From contig CP126124.1 of assembly GCA_030123545.1 (NCBI GenBank), positions 744,001-808,000 on the forward strand: DNA of 64,000 bases, written 5' to 3'. A model generated the notes under the pieces. It made no database searches. It was not told the origin of the DNA and saw only the letters and a list, made by a program, of their open reading frames with translations. The stretch is from Burkholderiaceae bacterium. Lineage in GTDB: Bacteria; Pseudomonadota; Gammaproteobacteria; Burkholderiales; Burkholderiaceae_C. Positions 35,526-45,223 of the stretch are shown in pieces. How positions within the stretch are numbered: position 1 is the first letter of the stretch; every line of letters starts with the position of its first letter. The translations under genes were made by a program, and so were the position numbers.

Positions 35526-37979
35526 ATGAACAAGCCGATCGCCCCGGGCCTGCTGCAGCCGGCGCAGGCATTCGCTCACTACCTGGAAAACGCGGCAGCG
35601 CGTTTCGACGACCAAGCCGAGGCCAGCGCGCAGCGCGCCGGCGTGCGCGTCGGCATCAGCCGGCCGCACGAGTCGGCGCATTTGCACGTGGCCGGCGAGG
35701 CGACCTACACCGATGACATCGTCGAGCGCGCCGGCACGCTGCATGCCGCGCTCGGGCTGGCGCCGGTCGCGAACGGCCGGCTGAAGGCAATCGATGTCGA
35801 ACGCCTTCGGGCGCTGCCCGGCGTGGTCGCGGTGCTGACCGCGGCCGACATTCCCGGTGTCAACGACTGCGGCTCGATCATCCACGACGATCCGATCCTG
35901 TGCGAGATCACGCGGCATGACGACGGCAGTTCCTGGGGCGAGATCCGTTACCTGGGTCAGCCGGTGTTCGCCGTGCTCGCCGAGACCCGGGACGCGGCCC
36001 GGCGCGCCGCCGCGCGTGCGCGCGATGTGCTCACCGTCGAAGCGGAGCCACCGGTGCTGACGCCGCAGCAGGCCCATGCGCGCGAACAGTACGTGCTGCC
36101 GCCGATGCATTTGGTGCGCGCGACGCATGAGGGCGGCGCGCAGGCCGCGATCGCCCGCGCGCCGCGCCGCCTGAAGGCGACCTTCGATCTCGGAGGGCAG
36201 GAGCAGTTCTACCTGGAAGGGCAGATCAGCTACGCGATCCCGAAGGAAGACGGCGGCATGCATGTGTACTGCTCGACCCAGCATCCGAGCGAGATGCAAC
36301 ATCTGGTCGCGCATGCGCTGCACCTGCGCGCGCACCAGGTCCAGGTCGAATGCCGGCGCATGGGCGGCGGCTTCGGCGGCAAGGAGTCGCAATCGGCGCT
36401 GTTCGCCTGCGTCGCGGCGGTCGCGGCGAACCGGCTGCAACGCCCGGTGAAGCTGCGGCTCGACCGCGACGATGACTTCCTGATCACCGGTCGGCGCCAC
36501 GGCTTCTGGTTCGAATACGAGGTCGGCTACGACGACGAGGGCCGCATTCTCGGCGCCGAGATCACGATGGTCTCGCACGCCGGCCACTCGGCCGATCTGT
36601 CCGGGCCGGTGATGACGCGCGCGCTGTGCCATTTCGACAATGCGTACTGGCTGCCGGACGTCGCGATGCACGGCTATTCGGGCAAGACCAACACCCAGAG
36701 CAACACCGCGTTTCGCGGCTTCGGCGGCCCGCAGGGCGCGATCGCGGTCGAGAACATCATCGACTCGATCGCGCGCGACCTCGGGCGCGACCCGCTCGAC
36801 GTGCGCCGGATCAACTTCTACGGACGTGGCGAGCGCAACGTCACGCCGTACCTGCAGCCGGTCACCGACAACGTCATCCATGAGCTGGTGGGCCAGCTCG
36901 AGGTGAGCAGCGACTACCGCGCGCGCCGCGAGGCGATCACGGCGTTCAACGCGCAAAGCCCGGTGCTCAAGCGTGGCCTCGCGCTGGCGCCGGTGAAGTT
37001 CGGCATCAGCTTCAACGTCGCGCATTTCAACCAGGCCGGCGCGCTGGTGCATGTGTACAGCGACGGCTCGATCCTGGTGAACCATGGCGGCACCGAAATG
37101 GGCCAGGGCCTGAACACCAAGGTCGCCCAGGTGGTCGCGCACGAGCTCGGCGTCAGCTTCGCCATGGTTCGCGCCACCGCGACCGACACCGAGAAGGTCG
37201 CGAACACCTCGGCCACCGCCGCGTCCACCGGCGCCGATCTGAACGGCAAGGCGGCGCAGGACGCGGCGCGCCAGATCCGCGACCGACTCGCGGCCTGCAT
37301 GGCGGCGCATCACGGCGGCCGGCCCGAGGATGTCGTGTTCGCGAACGACAAGGTCACGGTCAACGGCAAGACGCTGCCGTTCTCGGCGGTGGTCGCGCAG
37401 GGCTATGTCGACCGCGTGCAGCTCTGGTCGGACGGGTTCTACGCGACGCCCGGACTGCACTGGGACAAGGACAAGATGCAGGGCCATCCGTTCTATTACT
37501 TCGCCTACGGCGCCGCGGTCAGCGAGGTCGTGGTCGATACGCTGACCGGTGAATGGAAGCTGTTGCGCGCCGATGTGCTGCACGACGTGGGCCGCTCGCT
37601 GAACCCGGCGGTCGACATCGGCCAGGTCGAGGGCGCGTTCATCCAGGGCATGGGCTGGCTCACGATGGAGGAGCTGGTCTGGCACCCAAAGAGCGGGCTG
37701 CTGACCACGCACGCGCCGAGCACCTACAAGATCCCGACCGCGAACGACTGCCCGCCGGTGTTCAACGTGCGCCTGTTCGAAGGCGACAACGTCGAGGACT
37801 CGATCCACCGTAGCAAGGCGGTCGGCGAGCCGCCGCTGCTGCTGCCGTTCTCGGTGTTCTTCGCGATCCGGGACGCGGTCTCGGCGGTCGGCGGGCATCG
37901 CGTCGATCCGCCGCTGCGCGCGCCGGCGACGAGCGAGGCCATCCTGGACGCGATCGCGGCCGTTTCGGCCCAGCGCTGA
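35526..37979 (+). CDS. xdhB: Xanthine dehydrogenase large (molybdopterin) subunit
   Basis: 817 residues. The cofactor- and substrate-binding motifs are in order: GGFGGKES, AFRGFGGPQG with the substrate Arg, GTEMGQGLNTK, and VGEPPLLLPFSVFFAIRDA with the base-catalyst Glu. It hydroxylates hypoxanthine to xanthine and xanthine to urate at a sulfurated Mo cofactor. The ATG at 35526 follows AGGAGACCTCTG. The N-terminal 45 residues (LQPAQAFAHYLENAAARFDD) precede the usual start of homology, making it slightly longer than the E. coli-type subunit. A 12-bp hairpin follows the gene. Confidence 0.96.
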   Translation: MNKPIAPGLLQPAQAFAHYLENAAARFDDQAEASAQRAGVRVGISRPHESAHLHVAGEATYTDDIVERAGTLHAALGLAPVANGRLKAIDVERLRALPGVVAVLTAADIPGVNDCGSIIHDDPILCEITRHDDGSSWGEIRYLGQPVFAVLAETRDAARRAAARARDVLTVEAEPPVLTPQQAHAREQYVLPPMHLVRATHEGGAQAAIARAPRRLKATFDLGGQEQFYLEGQISYAIPKEDGGMHVYCSTQHPSEMQHLVAHALHLRAHQVQVECRRMGGGFGGKESQSALFACVAAVAANRLQRPVKLRLDRDDDFLITGRRHGFWFEYEVGYDDEGRILGAEITMVSHAGHSADLSGPVMTRALCHFDNAYWLPDVAMHGYSGKTNTQSNTAFRGFGGPQGAIAVENIIDSIARDLGRDPLDVRRINFYGRGERNVTPYLQPVTDNVIHELVGQLEVSSDYRARREAITAFNAQSPVLKRGLALAPVKFGISFNVAHFNQAGALVHVYSDGSILVNHGGTEMGQGLNTKVAQVVAHELGVSFAMVRATATDTEKVANTSATAASTGADLNGKAAQDAARQIRDRLAACMAAHHGGRPEDVVFANDKVTVNGKTLPFSAVVAQGYVDRVQLWSDGFYATPGLHWDKDKMQGHPFYYFAYGAAVSEVVVDTLTGEWKLLRADVLHDVGRSLNPAVDIGQVEGAFIQGMGWLTMEELVWHPKSGLLTTHAPSTYKIPTANDCPPVFNVRLFEGDNVEDSIHRSKAVGEPPLLLPFSVFFAIRDAVSAVGGHRVDPPLRAPATSEAILDAIAAVSAQR

Positions 37980-37989
37980 CGACGCTCGC

Positions 37990-38024
37990 CGCGGCGCCGG
38001 CTCGGGCAACGGGCCGGCGCCGCG
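37990..38024 (+). terminator. Perfect 12-bp hairpin after xdhB
   Basis: CGCGGCGCCGGC, an 11-base loop and GCCGGCGCCGCG begin 11 bases after the xdhB stop. No T-run follows, so it is not a classical intrinsic terminator. It may stabilise the mRNA 3' end or help Rho-dependent termination before the LysR gene. Confidence 0.45.
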
Positions 38025-38115
38025 TGCCTCAATCTCGATTAAGGGTATCCCTGCGATTCGCCGGGCGGACGCTGCGGTATAACGGCTGGCGTATGGATTG
38101 CATGCGGCCGGCGCG

Positions 38116-39048
38116 ATGACGAATCAACCGCTTCTTGACAAGATCGACCTCCATCTGATCCGGGTACTCCATACCGTGTTGACCGAACGCAGCGTCTCGC
38201 GAGCCGCAGTGCGCCTGGGCATGCACCAGCCTGCCGTTTCCGCCGCGCTGAAAAAACTGCGCGAACTCGCCGGCGATCCGCTGCTGGTGCGGTCCGGCAC
38301 CGGCATGGTGCCGACCGACGCCGGTCTGCGCATGATCGAGCCGAGCGCGAGCATCCTGCGCGCGTCCGAGGTTCTGTTCAGCAATGCGCGCGGCTTCGAG
38401 CCCAAGACCGCGCAGCACACGTTTCGCATCGCCGCCAGCGACTACCTCGACCCGCTGTTCCTGCCGCAGATCGTCGCGCAGATCAAGCGCGAGGCCCCGA
38501 ATTCCCATGTCGAGATCTATCCGCTGAGCCCGGCGTCCGACTACCGGCAAGGACTGGCGCAGGGCGACATCGACGTCGTGATTGGCAACTGGATGAAGGC
38601 GCCCGACGATCTTCATCTGGGGCGGCTGTTCGCCGACGAGGTGGTCTGCCTGGTGAACCAGGATCACCCCGCGGTGCGCCGGAATTGGGACGTGGACAGC
38701 TGGCTGCAGGCGGAACATGTCGCGCCGACGCCGACCCATCCGGGCGCGCGCGGCGTGATCGACGAACTGCTCGACACCATGGGCCTGCAGCGCAACATCG
38801 TCGCGCGCTGCCCGTTTTTCGGCCTGATTCCGGTGATGGTCGCGTCCAGCCTGCTGGTGCTGACGACCGGCCGCCAGTACTGCGGTCGCTACGCCGAGCG
38901 GCTGCCGGTCAAGGTCCTGCCGTGCCCGGTGAAATTTCCGCCGATGGTGTACTACCAGCTCTGGCACGAGCGCAGCCACGCCTCCAGCGCCGCGAGGTGG
39001 CTGCGCGAGCGGGTCAAGACGGTCGCGGGAGAGCTACAAAAACAGTAG
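38116..39048 (+). CDS. LysR-family transcriptional regulator, candidate regulator of purine genes
   Basis: 310 residues. The helix-turn-helix is at about residues 20-45 (SVSRAAVRLGMHQPAVSAAL), followed by the effector domain (HTFRIAASDYLDPLFLPQIV, ADEVVCLVNQDHPAVR). The ATG at 38116 is preferred over an upstream in-frame TTG. It lies between xdhAB and the nucleoside ABC transporter operon, all on the same strand, and could regulate either. The effector is unknown. Confidence 0.88.
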   Translation: MTNQPLLDKIDLHLIRVLHTVLTERSVSRAAVRLGMHQPAVSAALKKLRELAGDPLLVRSGTGMVPTDAGLRMIEPSASILRASEVLFSNARGFEPKTAQHTFRIAASDYLDPLFLPQIVAQIKREAPNSHVEIYPLSPASDYRQGLAQGDIDVVIGNWMKAPDDLHLGRLFADEVVCLVNQDHPAVRRNWDVDSWLQAEHVAPTPTHPGARGVIDELLDTMGLQRNIVARCPFFGLIPVMVASSLLVLTTGRQYCGRYAERLPVKVLPCPVKFPPMVYYQLWHERSHASSAARWLRERVKTVAGELQKQ

Positions 39049-39064
39049 CAAATAACCATTGTCA

Positions 39065-39093
39065 TTGCTTGGCTCGGAGCTGATTTCTATAAC
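39065..39093 (+). promoter_or_regulatory. Candidate sigma-70 promoter of the nucleoside ABC transporter operon
   Basis: TTGCTT and TATAAC separated by 17 bases, in the 215-base gap between the LysR gene and the ABC ATPase gene. It is one of few AT-rich stretches here. The 170-base leader to the ATPase start shows no recognisable riboswitch. Confidence 0.4.
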
Positions 39094-39263
39094 AATTTAC
39101 CGGAGACACTAGGCGCCATGAACGCCCCCAGACCTGCGCTCGCGCACCATGCGCAAGCACCACTTCGCAGACGCCGCGGATGGCGACCCTCCGCTTATCG
39201 GCCGGCCCGGACCGACCCTTGCGGTGCAGCGACGCTTCGCCGCGCCGCTGCCGAGGAGGCGCG

Positions 39264-40835
39264 ATGAGCCCCGCCATCCAGGCCGTGCCGACGCCGGACA
39301 CGCCGCGGCTCGAGTTGCGCGGCATTCGCAAGGTCTATCCGTCGATCGTCGCGAACGACGGCATCGATCTGAAGGTCAAGCCGGGCGAAATCCACGCGGT
39401 GCTCGGCGAGAACGGCGCCGGCAAGTCGACGCTGATGAAGATCATCTACGGCGTGACCGGGCGCACCGAAGGCGAGATGTTCTGGGAGGGCCAGCCGGTC
39501 GAGCCCGAGAACCCGGCGCATGCGCGCAGCCTGGGCATCGGCATGGTGTTCCAGCACTTCTCGCTGTTCGAGACGCTCACGGTGACGGAGAACGTCGCGC
39601 TCGCGCTGCCCGGCAGCCCCGATCTCGGCGAGCTCGCGCGCCGCGTCGAGGCGGTGTCCAAGCGCTACGGGCTGCCGGTCGATCCGCGCCGCCTGGTGCA
39701 TGCGCTGTCGGTCGGCGAACGCCAGCGCGTCGAGATCATCCGCTGCCTGCTGCAGAACCCGAAGCTGCTGATCATGGACGAGCCGACTTCGGTGCTGACG
39801 CCGCAGGCGGTGCGCAAGCTGTTCGAGACGCTGCGCCAGCTCGCTTCCGAAGGCTGCAGCATCCTGTACATCAGCCACAAGCTCGACGAAATCCAGGAGC
39901 TGTGCCACTTCGCGACCGTGCTGCGCGCGGGCAAGGTCACCGGCACCTGCATTCCGTCGCAGGAGACGCCGAAGTCGATGGCACGCATGATGATCGGCAA
40001 GGACCTGCCGGTGTGCGAGCACCCGGCGCCGGCCGAGGGCGGCGAAGTGCGGCTGCGCCTCGCGGGCCTGACGCGGGCGTCCGACGATCCGTTCGGCACC
40101 GCGCTGTCGGACATCCATCTCGACGTGCATTCGGGCGAGATCGTCGGCATCGCCGGCGTGTCCGGCAACGGGCAGCAGGAATTGCTGCACTCGATCTCCG
40201 GCGAACGGCAGCTCGCCGCGAAATCGCCGGTGCAGATCTGCGGCGTCGAGGCCGGGCACCTGGCGCCGGGCCGCCGGCGCAGGCTCGGCCTGTGCTTCGT
40301 TCCCGAGGAACGGCTCGGGCGTGGCGCGGTGCCGCGCATGTCGCTCGCCGACAACGCGCTGCTGACGGCCGCGCGCAAGATGCGCTTCGTGCGCCGCGGC
40401 CTGATCGACTTCGCCGCGACGACCCAATTCGCGCGCGACTGCATAGCGCGCTTCAACGTCAAGGCCGGCGGGCCGAACGCGGCGGCGAAGTCGCTGTCCG
40501 GCGGCAATCTGCAGAAGTTCATCGTCGGCCGCGAGATGATGCAGGAGCCGAAGCTGCTGGTGCTCGCGCAGCCGACCTGGGGCGTCGACGTCGGCGCCGC
40601 CGCGTTCATCCGCCAGGCGGTCATCGACCTGCGCAACCGCGGCTGCGCGGTGCTGGTGATCTCGGAGGAGCTCGACGAGCTGTTCGAAATCTGCGACCGG
40701 ATCGCGGTGATCGCGCACGGCAGGGTGTCGCCCGCGAAGCGCGCCGCCGAGACCAATGTCGAGGAGATCGGCGTGTGGATGAGCGGCATGTGGCCGGGTG
40801 CGGAAACCAAGCAGGAGATGCGTCATGTTGCCTAG
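39264..40835 (+). CDS. Nucleoside/purine ABC transporter ATP-binding protein (BMP-type system)
   Basis: 523 residues with two ABC modules, as in RbsA/NupO-type ATPases. The first module has Walker A GENGAGKST, signature LSVGERQRVEI and Walker B LLIMDEPTS. The second has a degenerate Walker A (GVSGNGQQEL) but a clear LSGGNLQKFIVGRE signature and LAQPTWGVDVGA. It energises uptake through the two permeases downstream. The ATG at 39264 has GAGGAGG upstream. Its 3' end overlaps the first permease gene by 11 bases. Confidence 0.93.
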   Translation: MSPAIQAVPTPDTPRLELRGIRKVYPSIVANDGIDLKVKPGEIHAVLGENGAGKSTLMKIIYGVTGRTEGEMFWEGQPVEPENPAHARSLGIGMVFQHFSLFETLTVTENVALALPGSPDLGELARRVEAVSKRYGLPVDPRRLVHALSVGERQRVEIIRCLLQNPKLLIMDEPTSVLTPQAVRKLFETLRQLASEGCSILYISHKLDEIQELCHFATVLRAGKVTGTCIPSQETPKSMARMMIGKDLPVCEHPAPAEGGEVRLRLAGLTRASDDPFGTALSDIHLDVHSGEIVGIAGVSGNGQQELLHSISGERQLAAKSPVQICGVEAGHLAPGRRRRLGLCFVPEERLGRGAVPRMSLADNALLTAARKMRFVRRGLIDFAATTQFARDCIARFNVKAGGPNAAAKSLSGGNLQKFIVGREMMQEPKLLVLAQPTWGVDVGAAAFIRQAVIDLRNRGCAVLVISEELDELFEICDRIAVIAHGRVSPAKRAAETNVEEIGVWMSGMWPGAETKQEMRHVA

Positions 40836-41892
40836 ACTCGAAGCGCGCGCCGAAGCGTCGAACGCGATGCGCTACGGCTCGCCGTTGCTCGCGGTCGGGC
40901 TCACGCTGATCGGCGGGCTCGTGCTGTTCTATCTGCTCGGCCGCAATCCGCTGCACGGTTTTCGGGTGTTCTTCTTCGATCCGGTGCACGATCTGTACGG
41001 CATCTCTGAACTGCTGCTGAAGGCCACGCCGCTGATGCTGATCGCCACCGGGCTCGCCGTCGGCTTTCGCGCGAACGTCTGGAACATCGGCGCCGAAGGC
41101 CAGTTCCTGATGGGTGCGGTCGGGGCGACCGGGGTCGCGCTCTTGTTCCAGAACTCGCAGAGCGCGCTGGTGCTGCCGCTGATGCTGATCGCGGGCGCGA
41201 TCGGCGGCGCGGTGTGGGCGGCGATTCCGGCCGCGCTGAAGACGCGTTTCAACACGAACGAGATCCTCACCTCGCTGATGCTGGTGTACGTCGCGCAGCT
41301 GCTGGTGTCGTGGCTGGTGTTCGGTCCGTGGAAGGATCCGCAGGGGTTCAATTTTCCGCAGACGATCATGTTCGGCAACAACGCGCTGCTGCCGATCCTG
41401 ATTCCCGGCACCCGGCTCACCATCGCGTTCCTGATCGCGATCGCGGTGCTCATCGGCGGCTACGTGTTCATGAACCGCAGCTACATGGGCTTCCAGATGC
41501 AGGTCGCGGGCCAGGCCGAGGCGGCGGCGCGTTACGCAGGCTATTCCAGCGTGCGCACGGTCTGGGTGAGCCTGCTCACCGGCGGCGCGCTCGCGGGCAT
41601 CGCCGGCATGGCCGAGGTCGCGGGCCCGATGGGGCAGCTGACCGACCATGCATCGAGCGGCTACGGCTTCGCCGCGATCATCGTCGCGTTCATCGGGCGC
41701 CTGAACCCGATCGGCATCTTCTTCGCGAGCCTGCTGATGGCGCTGCTGTACATGGGCGGCGAGCAGGCGCAGCAGCATCTGAACCTGCCGCCCGCGATCG
41801 GGCAGGTGTTCCAGGGCATGTTGCTGTTCTTCCTGCTCGGCGCCGACGTCTTCATCAACTATCGGCTGCGGCGCGCGAGCCTCGCGAAGTAA
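40825..41892 (+). CDS. ABC transporter permease 1 (BMP/nucleoside type)
   Basis: 355-residue inner-membrane protein of the BPD_transp_2 family with about nine hydrophobic segments. The conserved cytoplasmic loop is MQVAGQAEAAARYAGYSSVR, and a glycine-rich ALAGIAGMAEVAGPMGQL follows. It starts inside the ATPase gene (11-base overlap) and ends 9 bases before the second permease, so the three genes form a coupled operon. It pairs with the next permease as a heterodimer. Confidence 0.92.
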   Translation: MLPRLEARAEASNAMRYGSPLLAVGLTLIGGLVLFYLLGRNPLHGFRVFFFDPVHDLYGISELLLKATPLMLIATGLAVGFRANVWNIGAEGQFLMGAVGATGVALLFQNSQSALVLPLMLIAGAIGGAVWAAIPAALKTRFNTNEILTSLMLVYVAQLLVSWLVFGPWKDPQGFNFPQTIMFGNNALLPILIPGTRLTIAFLIAIAVLIGGYVFMNRSYMGFQMQVAGQAEAAARYAGYSSVRTVWVSLLTGGALAGIAGMAEVAGPMGQLTDHASSGYGFAAIIVAFIGRLNPIGIFFASLLMALLYMGGEQAQQHLNLPPAIGQVFQGMLLFFLLGADVFINYRLRRASLAK

Positions 41893-41901
41893 GGAATCGG
41901 C

Positions 41902-42834
41902 ATGGACACCACCATCCTCACCTCGATCTTTTCCGCGAGCATCGTCGCCGGCACGCCGCTGATCATCGCCGCTTTAGGCGAACTGGTCACCGAGAAGTCC
42001 GGGGTGCTCAACCTCGGCCTGGAAGGCCTGATGTCGATCGGCGCGATCACCGGCTTCGTGGTCACGAACCACTCGGGCAGCCCGGTGCTCGGCGTGCTCG
42101 CCGCGATGATCGCCGGCATGGCGGCATCGCTCGTGTTCGCGATCATCGTGCTCAATCTCACCGCGAACCAGGTTGCGACCGGTCTTGCGCTCGCGATCTT
42201 CGGCGTCGGTCTCGCGGCCTTCGTCGGCAAGCCGTACGAGTCGGTCGCGCTGCCGCCGATCGAGCCGCTGCACATCCCGCTGTTGTCGAGCATTCCGGTG
42301 ATCGGCCCTGCGCTGTTCCAGCAGCAGTGGCTGGTCTACTTCTCGTGGCTGCTGTGCGCCGGGGTGATCTGGTTTCTGTACCGCAGCCGGCCGGGTCTGG
42401 TGCTGCGCGCGGTCGGCGAGTCGCCGACCTCCGCGCACGCGGTCGGCTACAGCGTGCTTACGATTCGCTACCTCGCGACGATGTTCGGCGGCGCGATGGC
42501 CGGCATCGGCGGCGCGTTCATGTCGCTGTTCTACACGCCGATGTGGTCCGAGGGCATGGTTGCGGGCCGCGGTTGGATCGCGCTCGCGCTGGTCGTGTTC
42601 GCGACCTGGCGGCCGCTGCGCGTGCTGATCGGCGCCTACCTGTTCGGCGGCGTGATGATCGCGCAACTGTTCGTGCAAGGGTCCGGGCTGCCGATCGAGA
42701 TTCCGTCACAGTTCCTGTCGGCGCTGCCGTACCTGGCGACGGTGGTCGTGCTGGTGATCATCTCGCGCAACCTGAATACGATCCGCCTCAATTCCCCGGT
42801 GTCGCTGGGCCAGTCGTTCCGCCCGGACGCATAA
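41902..42834 (+). CDS. ABC transporter permease 2 (BMP/nucleoside type)
   Basis: 310 residues of the same BPD_transp_2 family with about nine membrane segments. The conserved EKSGVLNLGLEGLMSIGAIT near the N-terminus and VLRAVGESPTSAHAVGYSV loop are typical of the second permease of YufQ/NupQ-type systems. It is followed after 28 bases by the substrate-binding protein gene. Confidence 0.92.
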   Translation: MDTTILTSIFSASIVAGTPLIIAALGELVTEKSGVLNLGLEGLMSIGAITGFVVTNHSGSPVLGVLAAMIAGMAASLVFAIIVLNLTANQVATGLALAIFGVGLAAFVGKPYESVALPPIEPLHIPLLSSIPVIGPALFQQQWLVYFSWLLCAGVIWFLYRSRPGLVLRAVGESPTSAHAVGYSVLTIRYLATMFGGAMAGIGGAFMSLFYTPMWSEGMVAGRGWIALALVVFATWRPLRVLIGAYLFGGVMIAQLFVQGSGLPIEIPSQFLSALPYLATVVVLVIISRNLNTIRLNSPVSLGQSFRPDA

Positions 42835-42862
42835 TCTTTTCAACCCCCTAGGAGACCATGCA

Positions 42863-43960
42863 ATGACTTCACGCAGAACCGCAGTCAAGACCCTTGGCGT
42901 CGCATTGGGCGGGACGGCGCTGCCGCTCGCCTCGATGCGCTCGGCGTTCGCCGCCGAGCCGGTGAAGGTCGGTTTCGTCTACATCAGCCCGATCAGCGAC
43001 GCGGGGTGGACCTATCAGCACGAACTGGGCCGCCGGGAAATGGTCAAGGCGCTCGGCGACAAGGTGCAGACCAAGGTCGTCGAGAACGTGCCGGAAGGCC
43101 CGGATGCCGAGCGCGTGTTCCGCGAGCTGGCGCAGAGCGGCCACAAGATCGTCTTCGGCACCAGCTTCGGCTACATGAACTACATGGTGAAGGTCGCGCA
43201 GCAGTTTCCGAACAACGACTTCGAGCACTGCACCGGCTACAAGACCGGCAAGAACCTCGGCATCTACAACGGCCGGTTCTACCAGGGCCGCTACCTGTGC
43301 GGGTTGGTCGCCGGCAAGATGACGAAGTCGAACATCATCGGCTTCGTCGCCGCGTTCCCGATTCCCGAAGTGGTGATGGCGATCAATTCGTTCATCCGAG
43401 GCGCGCGCGCCGTGAATCCGAAAGCGGAGATGCGCGTGATCTGGGCGAACACCTGGTACGACCCGGGCAAGGAGCGCGCGGCGGCGGAAGCGCTGGTGGC
43501 GCAGGGCGCCGACGTGCTCACGCACCACACCGATTCGACCGTCGTCGCTCAATTTGCGGAGCAGAAAGGCGTCTGGGTCTGCTCGTACCACTCCGACATG
43601 CGCAAATACGCGCCGACCAAGCAGCTGACCGCGAGCGAGGAGATCTGGGGCGGCTACTACACCAAGACCATCGGCAAGGTGGTCGACGGCACCTGGAAGC
43701 CCGACAACACCTGGGGCGGCATCAAGGAGGGCATGATCGACATCGCGCCGCTGAACCCTGCGGTTCCTGCCGACGTGAAGGCGATGGTGCTGCAGGCGAA
43801 AGAGGACATCGGTTCCGGCAAGCGGCATCCGTTCGAAGGCCCGGTCGTCGACCAGGCCGGCAAGACGGTCGTGCCGAAGGGCCAGAATATCACCGATGAC
43901 GCGCTGAGCAAGATGGACTACTACGTCGAAGGCGTCGCCGGCAAGCTGCCGAAGTCCTGA
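42863..43960 (+). CDS. BMP-family ABC transporter substrate-binding protein 1
   Basis: 365 residues of the Med/BmpA family, which binds nucleosides or purines. The signal sequence contains a twin-arginine-like motif (TSRRTAVKTLG) followed by a hydrophobic stretch and AFA-A cleavage. There is no lipobox cysteine, although many BMP proteins are lipoproteins. Core motifs are VGFVYISPISDAGWTYQHE, ENVPEGPDAERVF, GTSFGYM and IGFVAAFPIPEVVM. It is the fourth gene of the ABC operon. A close paralogue lies at 46935-48032. Confidence 0.92.
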   Translation: MTSRRTAVKTLGVALGGTALPLASMRSAFAAEPVKVGFVYISPISDAGWTYQHELGRREMVKALGDKVQTKVVENVPEGPDAERVFRELAQSGHKIVFGTSFGYMNYMVKVAQQFPNNDFEHCTGYKTGKNLGIYNGRFYQGRYLCGLVAGKMTKSNIIGFVAAFPIPEVVMAINSFIRGARAVNPKAEMRVIWANTWYDPGKERAAAEALVAQGADVLTHHTDSTVVAQFAEQKGVWVCSYHSDMRKYAPTKQLTASEEIWGGYYTKTIGKVVDGTWKPDNTWGGIKEGMIDIAPLNPAVPADVKAMVLQAKEDIGSGKRHPFEGPVVDQAGKTVVPKGQNITDDALSKMDYYVEGVAGKLPKS

Positions 43961-43964
43961 CCAC

Positions 43965-44089
43965 CCCCAGGCTGCGCGCTACTTGCGTGTCGCTGCGCCA
44001 ACCCCCTTCAAGGGGGCACACCCAGCGGACCGGCAAAGCCGGCTCCGCGGGTGTCCGCGAGCGGCCTGCTCCGCGGCCACTGGTTTCAT
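43965..44089. repeat. Dispersed intergenic repeat, copy B
   Basis: About 125 bases starting four bases after the BMP stop, matching copy A at 24505-24636 over nearly the whole length. It contains the hairpin CCCCCTTCAAGGGGG, with the arm sequence compensated relative to copy A (CTGAAAG versus CTTCAAG), and GCTACTTGCGTGTCGCT. Conservation of pairing suggests the hairpin matters. Confidence 0.75.
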
Positions 44090-44162
44090 TGAGTTTCCTC
44101 CGTTGCGGGTCGTGCGACGCACCGTCGGCAACTGAGAATTCGATGCCCGGCCGCGTACCGCC

Positions 44163-45206
44163 ATGAAAGCCGTCGTCCGACCGGTCGCGCCCGATCGGCT
44201 GCCCGCGTTGCTGCGGGCTAGCCCCAAGGCCGAGTTGCATATCCACATCGAGGGCTCGCTCGAACCCGAACTGATGCTCGCGCTCGCGCGGCGCAACGGC
44301 GTTGCGCTTGGCTTTGACAGCGTCGAGGCCTTGCGCCGTGCCTACGCGTTCACCGACCTGCAGAGCTTTCTCGACATCTACTATGCGGGTGCGGCCGTGC
44401 TTCGAAACGAGCAAGATTTCTATGAGATGGCCCGCGCCTATCTTGCGCGTGCTGCTATCGATAATGTAGCGCACGCGGAGATCTTCTTCGATCCGCAGAC
44501 GCACACCGCGCGCGGCGTCGCGATCGACGCGGTGATCGGCGGCCTGCATCGCGCCTGCCGCGACGCGCGCGCCGAACTCGGCATCGATGCGTCGCTGATC
44601 CTGTGCTTCCTGCGGCACCTCTCCGAGCGCGAGGCGTTCGAGACGCTGGAGCAGGCGCTGCCGCACCGCGAACAGTTCATCGGCGTCGGGCTCGACTCGA
44701 GCGAGCGCGGCCACCCGCCAGAGGATTTCGCGCGGGTGTTCGCGCGCTGCCGCGCGCTCGGCCTGCACCGGGTCGCGCATGCGGGCGAGGAAGGCCCGCC
44801 GGAATATGTCTGGGGCGCGCTCGACGTGCTCAAGGTGGAGCGCATCGACCACGGGGTGCAGAGCGTGCACGACGCGGCGCTGATGCAGCGGCTCGCGCGC
44901 GAGCGGGTGCCGCTGACGGTCTGCCCGCTGTCCAACGTCCGGCTGCGGGTGTTTCCTCGTCTCGCGCAGCACAACCTCGGCGCGCTGCTGGACGCGGGGC
45001 TGGTCGCGACCGTGAACTCCGACGACCCCGCCTACTTCGGCGGCTACATCAACGACAACTTCGTGCAGACCTTCGCCGCGACCGGACTCACTGCCGAGCA
45101 CGCGTATACGCTCGCCTGCAACGGCTTCGAGGCGAGCTTCATCGAACCGGACCAGAAGCGCCGGTATCTGGACCGGGTCGCCGAACTGTTCGAGACCTTC
45201 GAGTAG
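44163..45206 (+). CDS. Adenine deaminase (adenosine-deaminase-like family)
   Basis: 347 residues. Zinc and active-site motifs are ELHIHIEGSLEPE, HAGEEGPPEYVWGALD, the catalytic His in ERIDHGVQS and VNSDDPAYFGGYI. The YAGAAVLRNEQDFYEMA and FFDPQTHTARGV segments match the Pseudomonas-type adenine aminohydrolase subgroup rather than true adenosine deaminase. It makes hypoxanthine for XdhAB. The ATG at 44163 fits the family start. An insertion sequence begins 17 bases after its stop codon. Confidence 0.9.
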   Translation: MKAVVRPVAPDRLPALLRASPKAELHIHIEGSLEPELMLALARRNGVALGFDSVEALRRAYAFTDLQSFLDIYYAGAAVLRNEQDFYEMARAYLARAAIDNVAHAEIFFDPQTHTARGVAIDAVIGGLHRACRDARAELGIDASLILCFLRHLSEREAFETLEQALPHREQFIGVGLDSSERGHPPEDFARVFARCRALGLHRVAHAGEEGPPEYVWGALDVLKVERIDHGVQSVHDAALMQRLARERVPLTVCPLSNVRLRVFPRLAQHNLGALLDAGLVATVNSDDPAYFGGYINDNFVQTFAATGLTAEHAYTLACNGFEASFIEPDQKRRYLDRVAELFETFE

Positions 45207-45208
45207 GC

Positions 45209-45223
45209 CGGCGTCTGTCGGCG
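45209..45223. repeat. Target-site duplication, left copy
   Basis: CGGCGTCTGTCGGCG, identical over 15 bases to 46747-46761 on the other side of the insertion sequence. The length fits the long duplications reported for IS1202/ISNCY-type elements. Confidence 0.75.
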
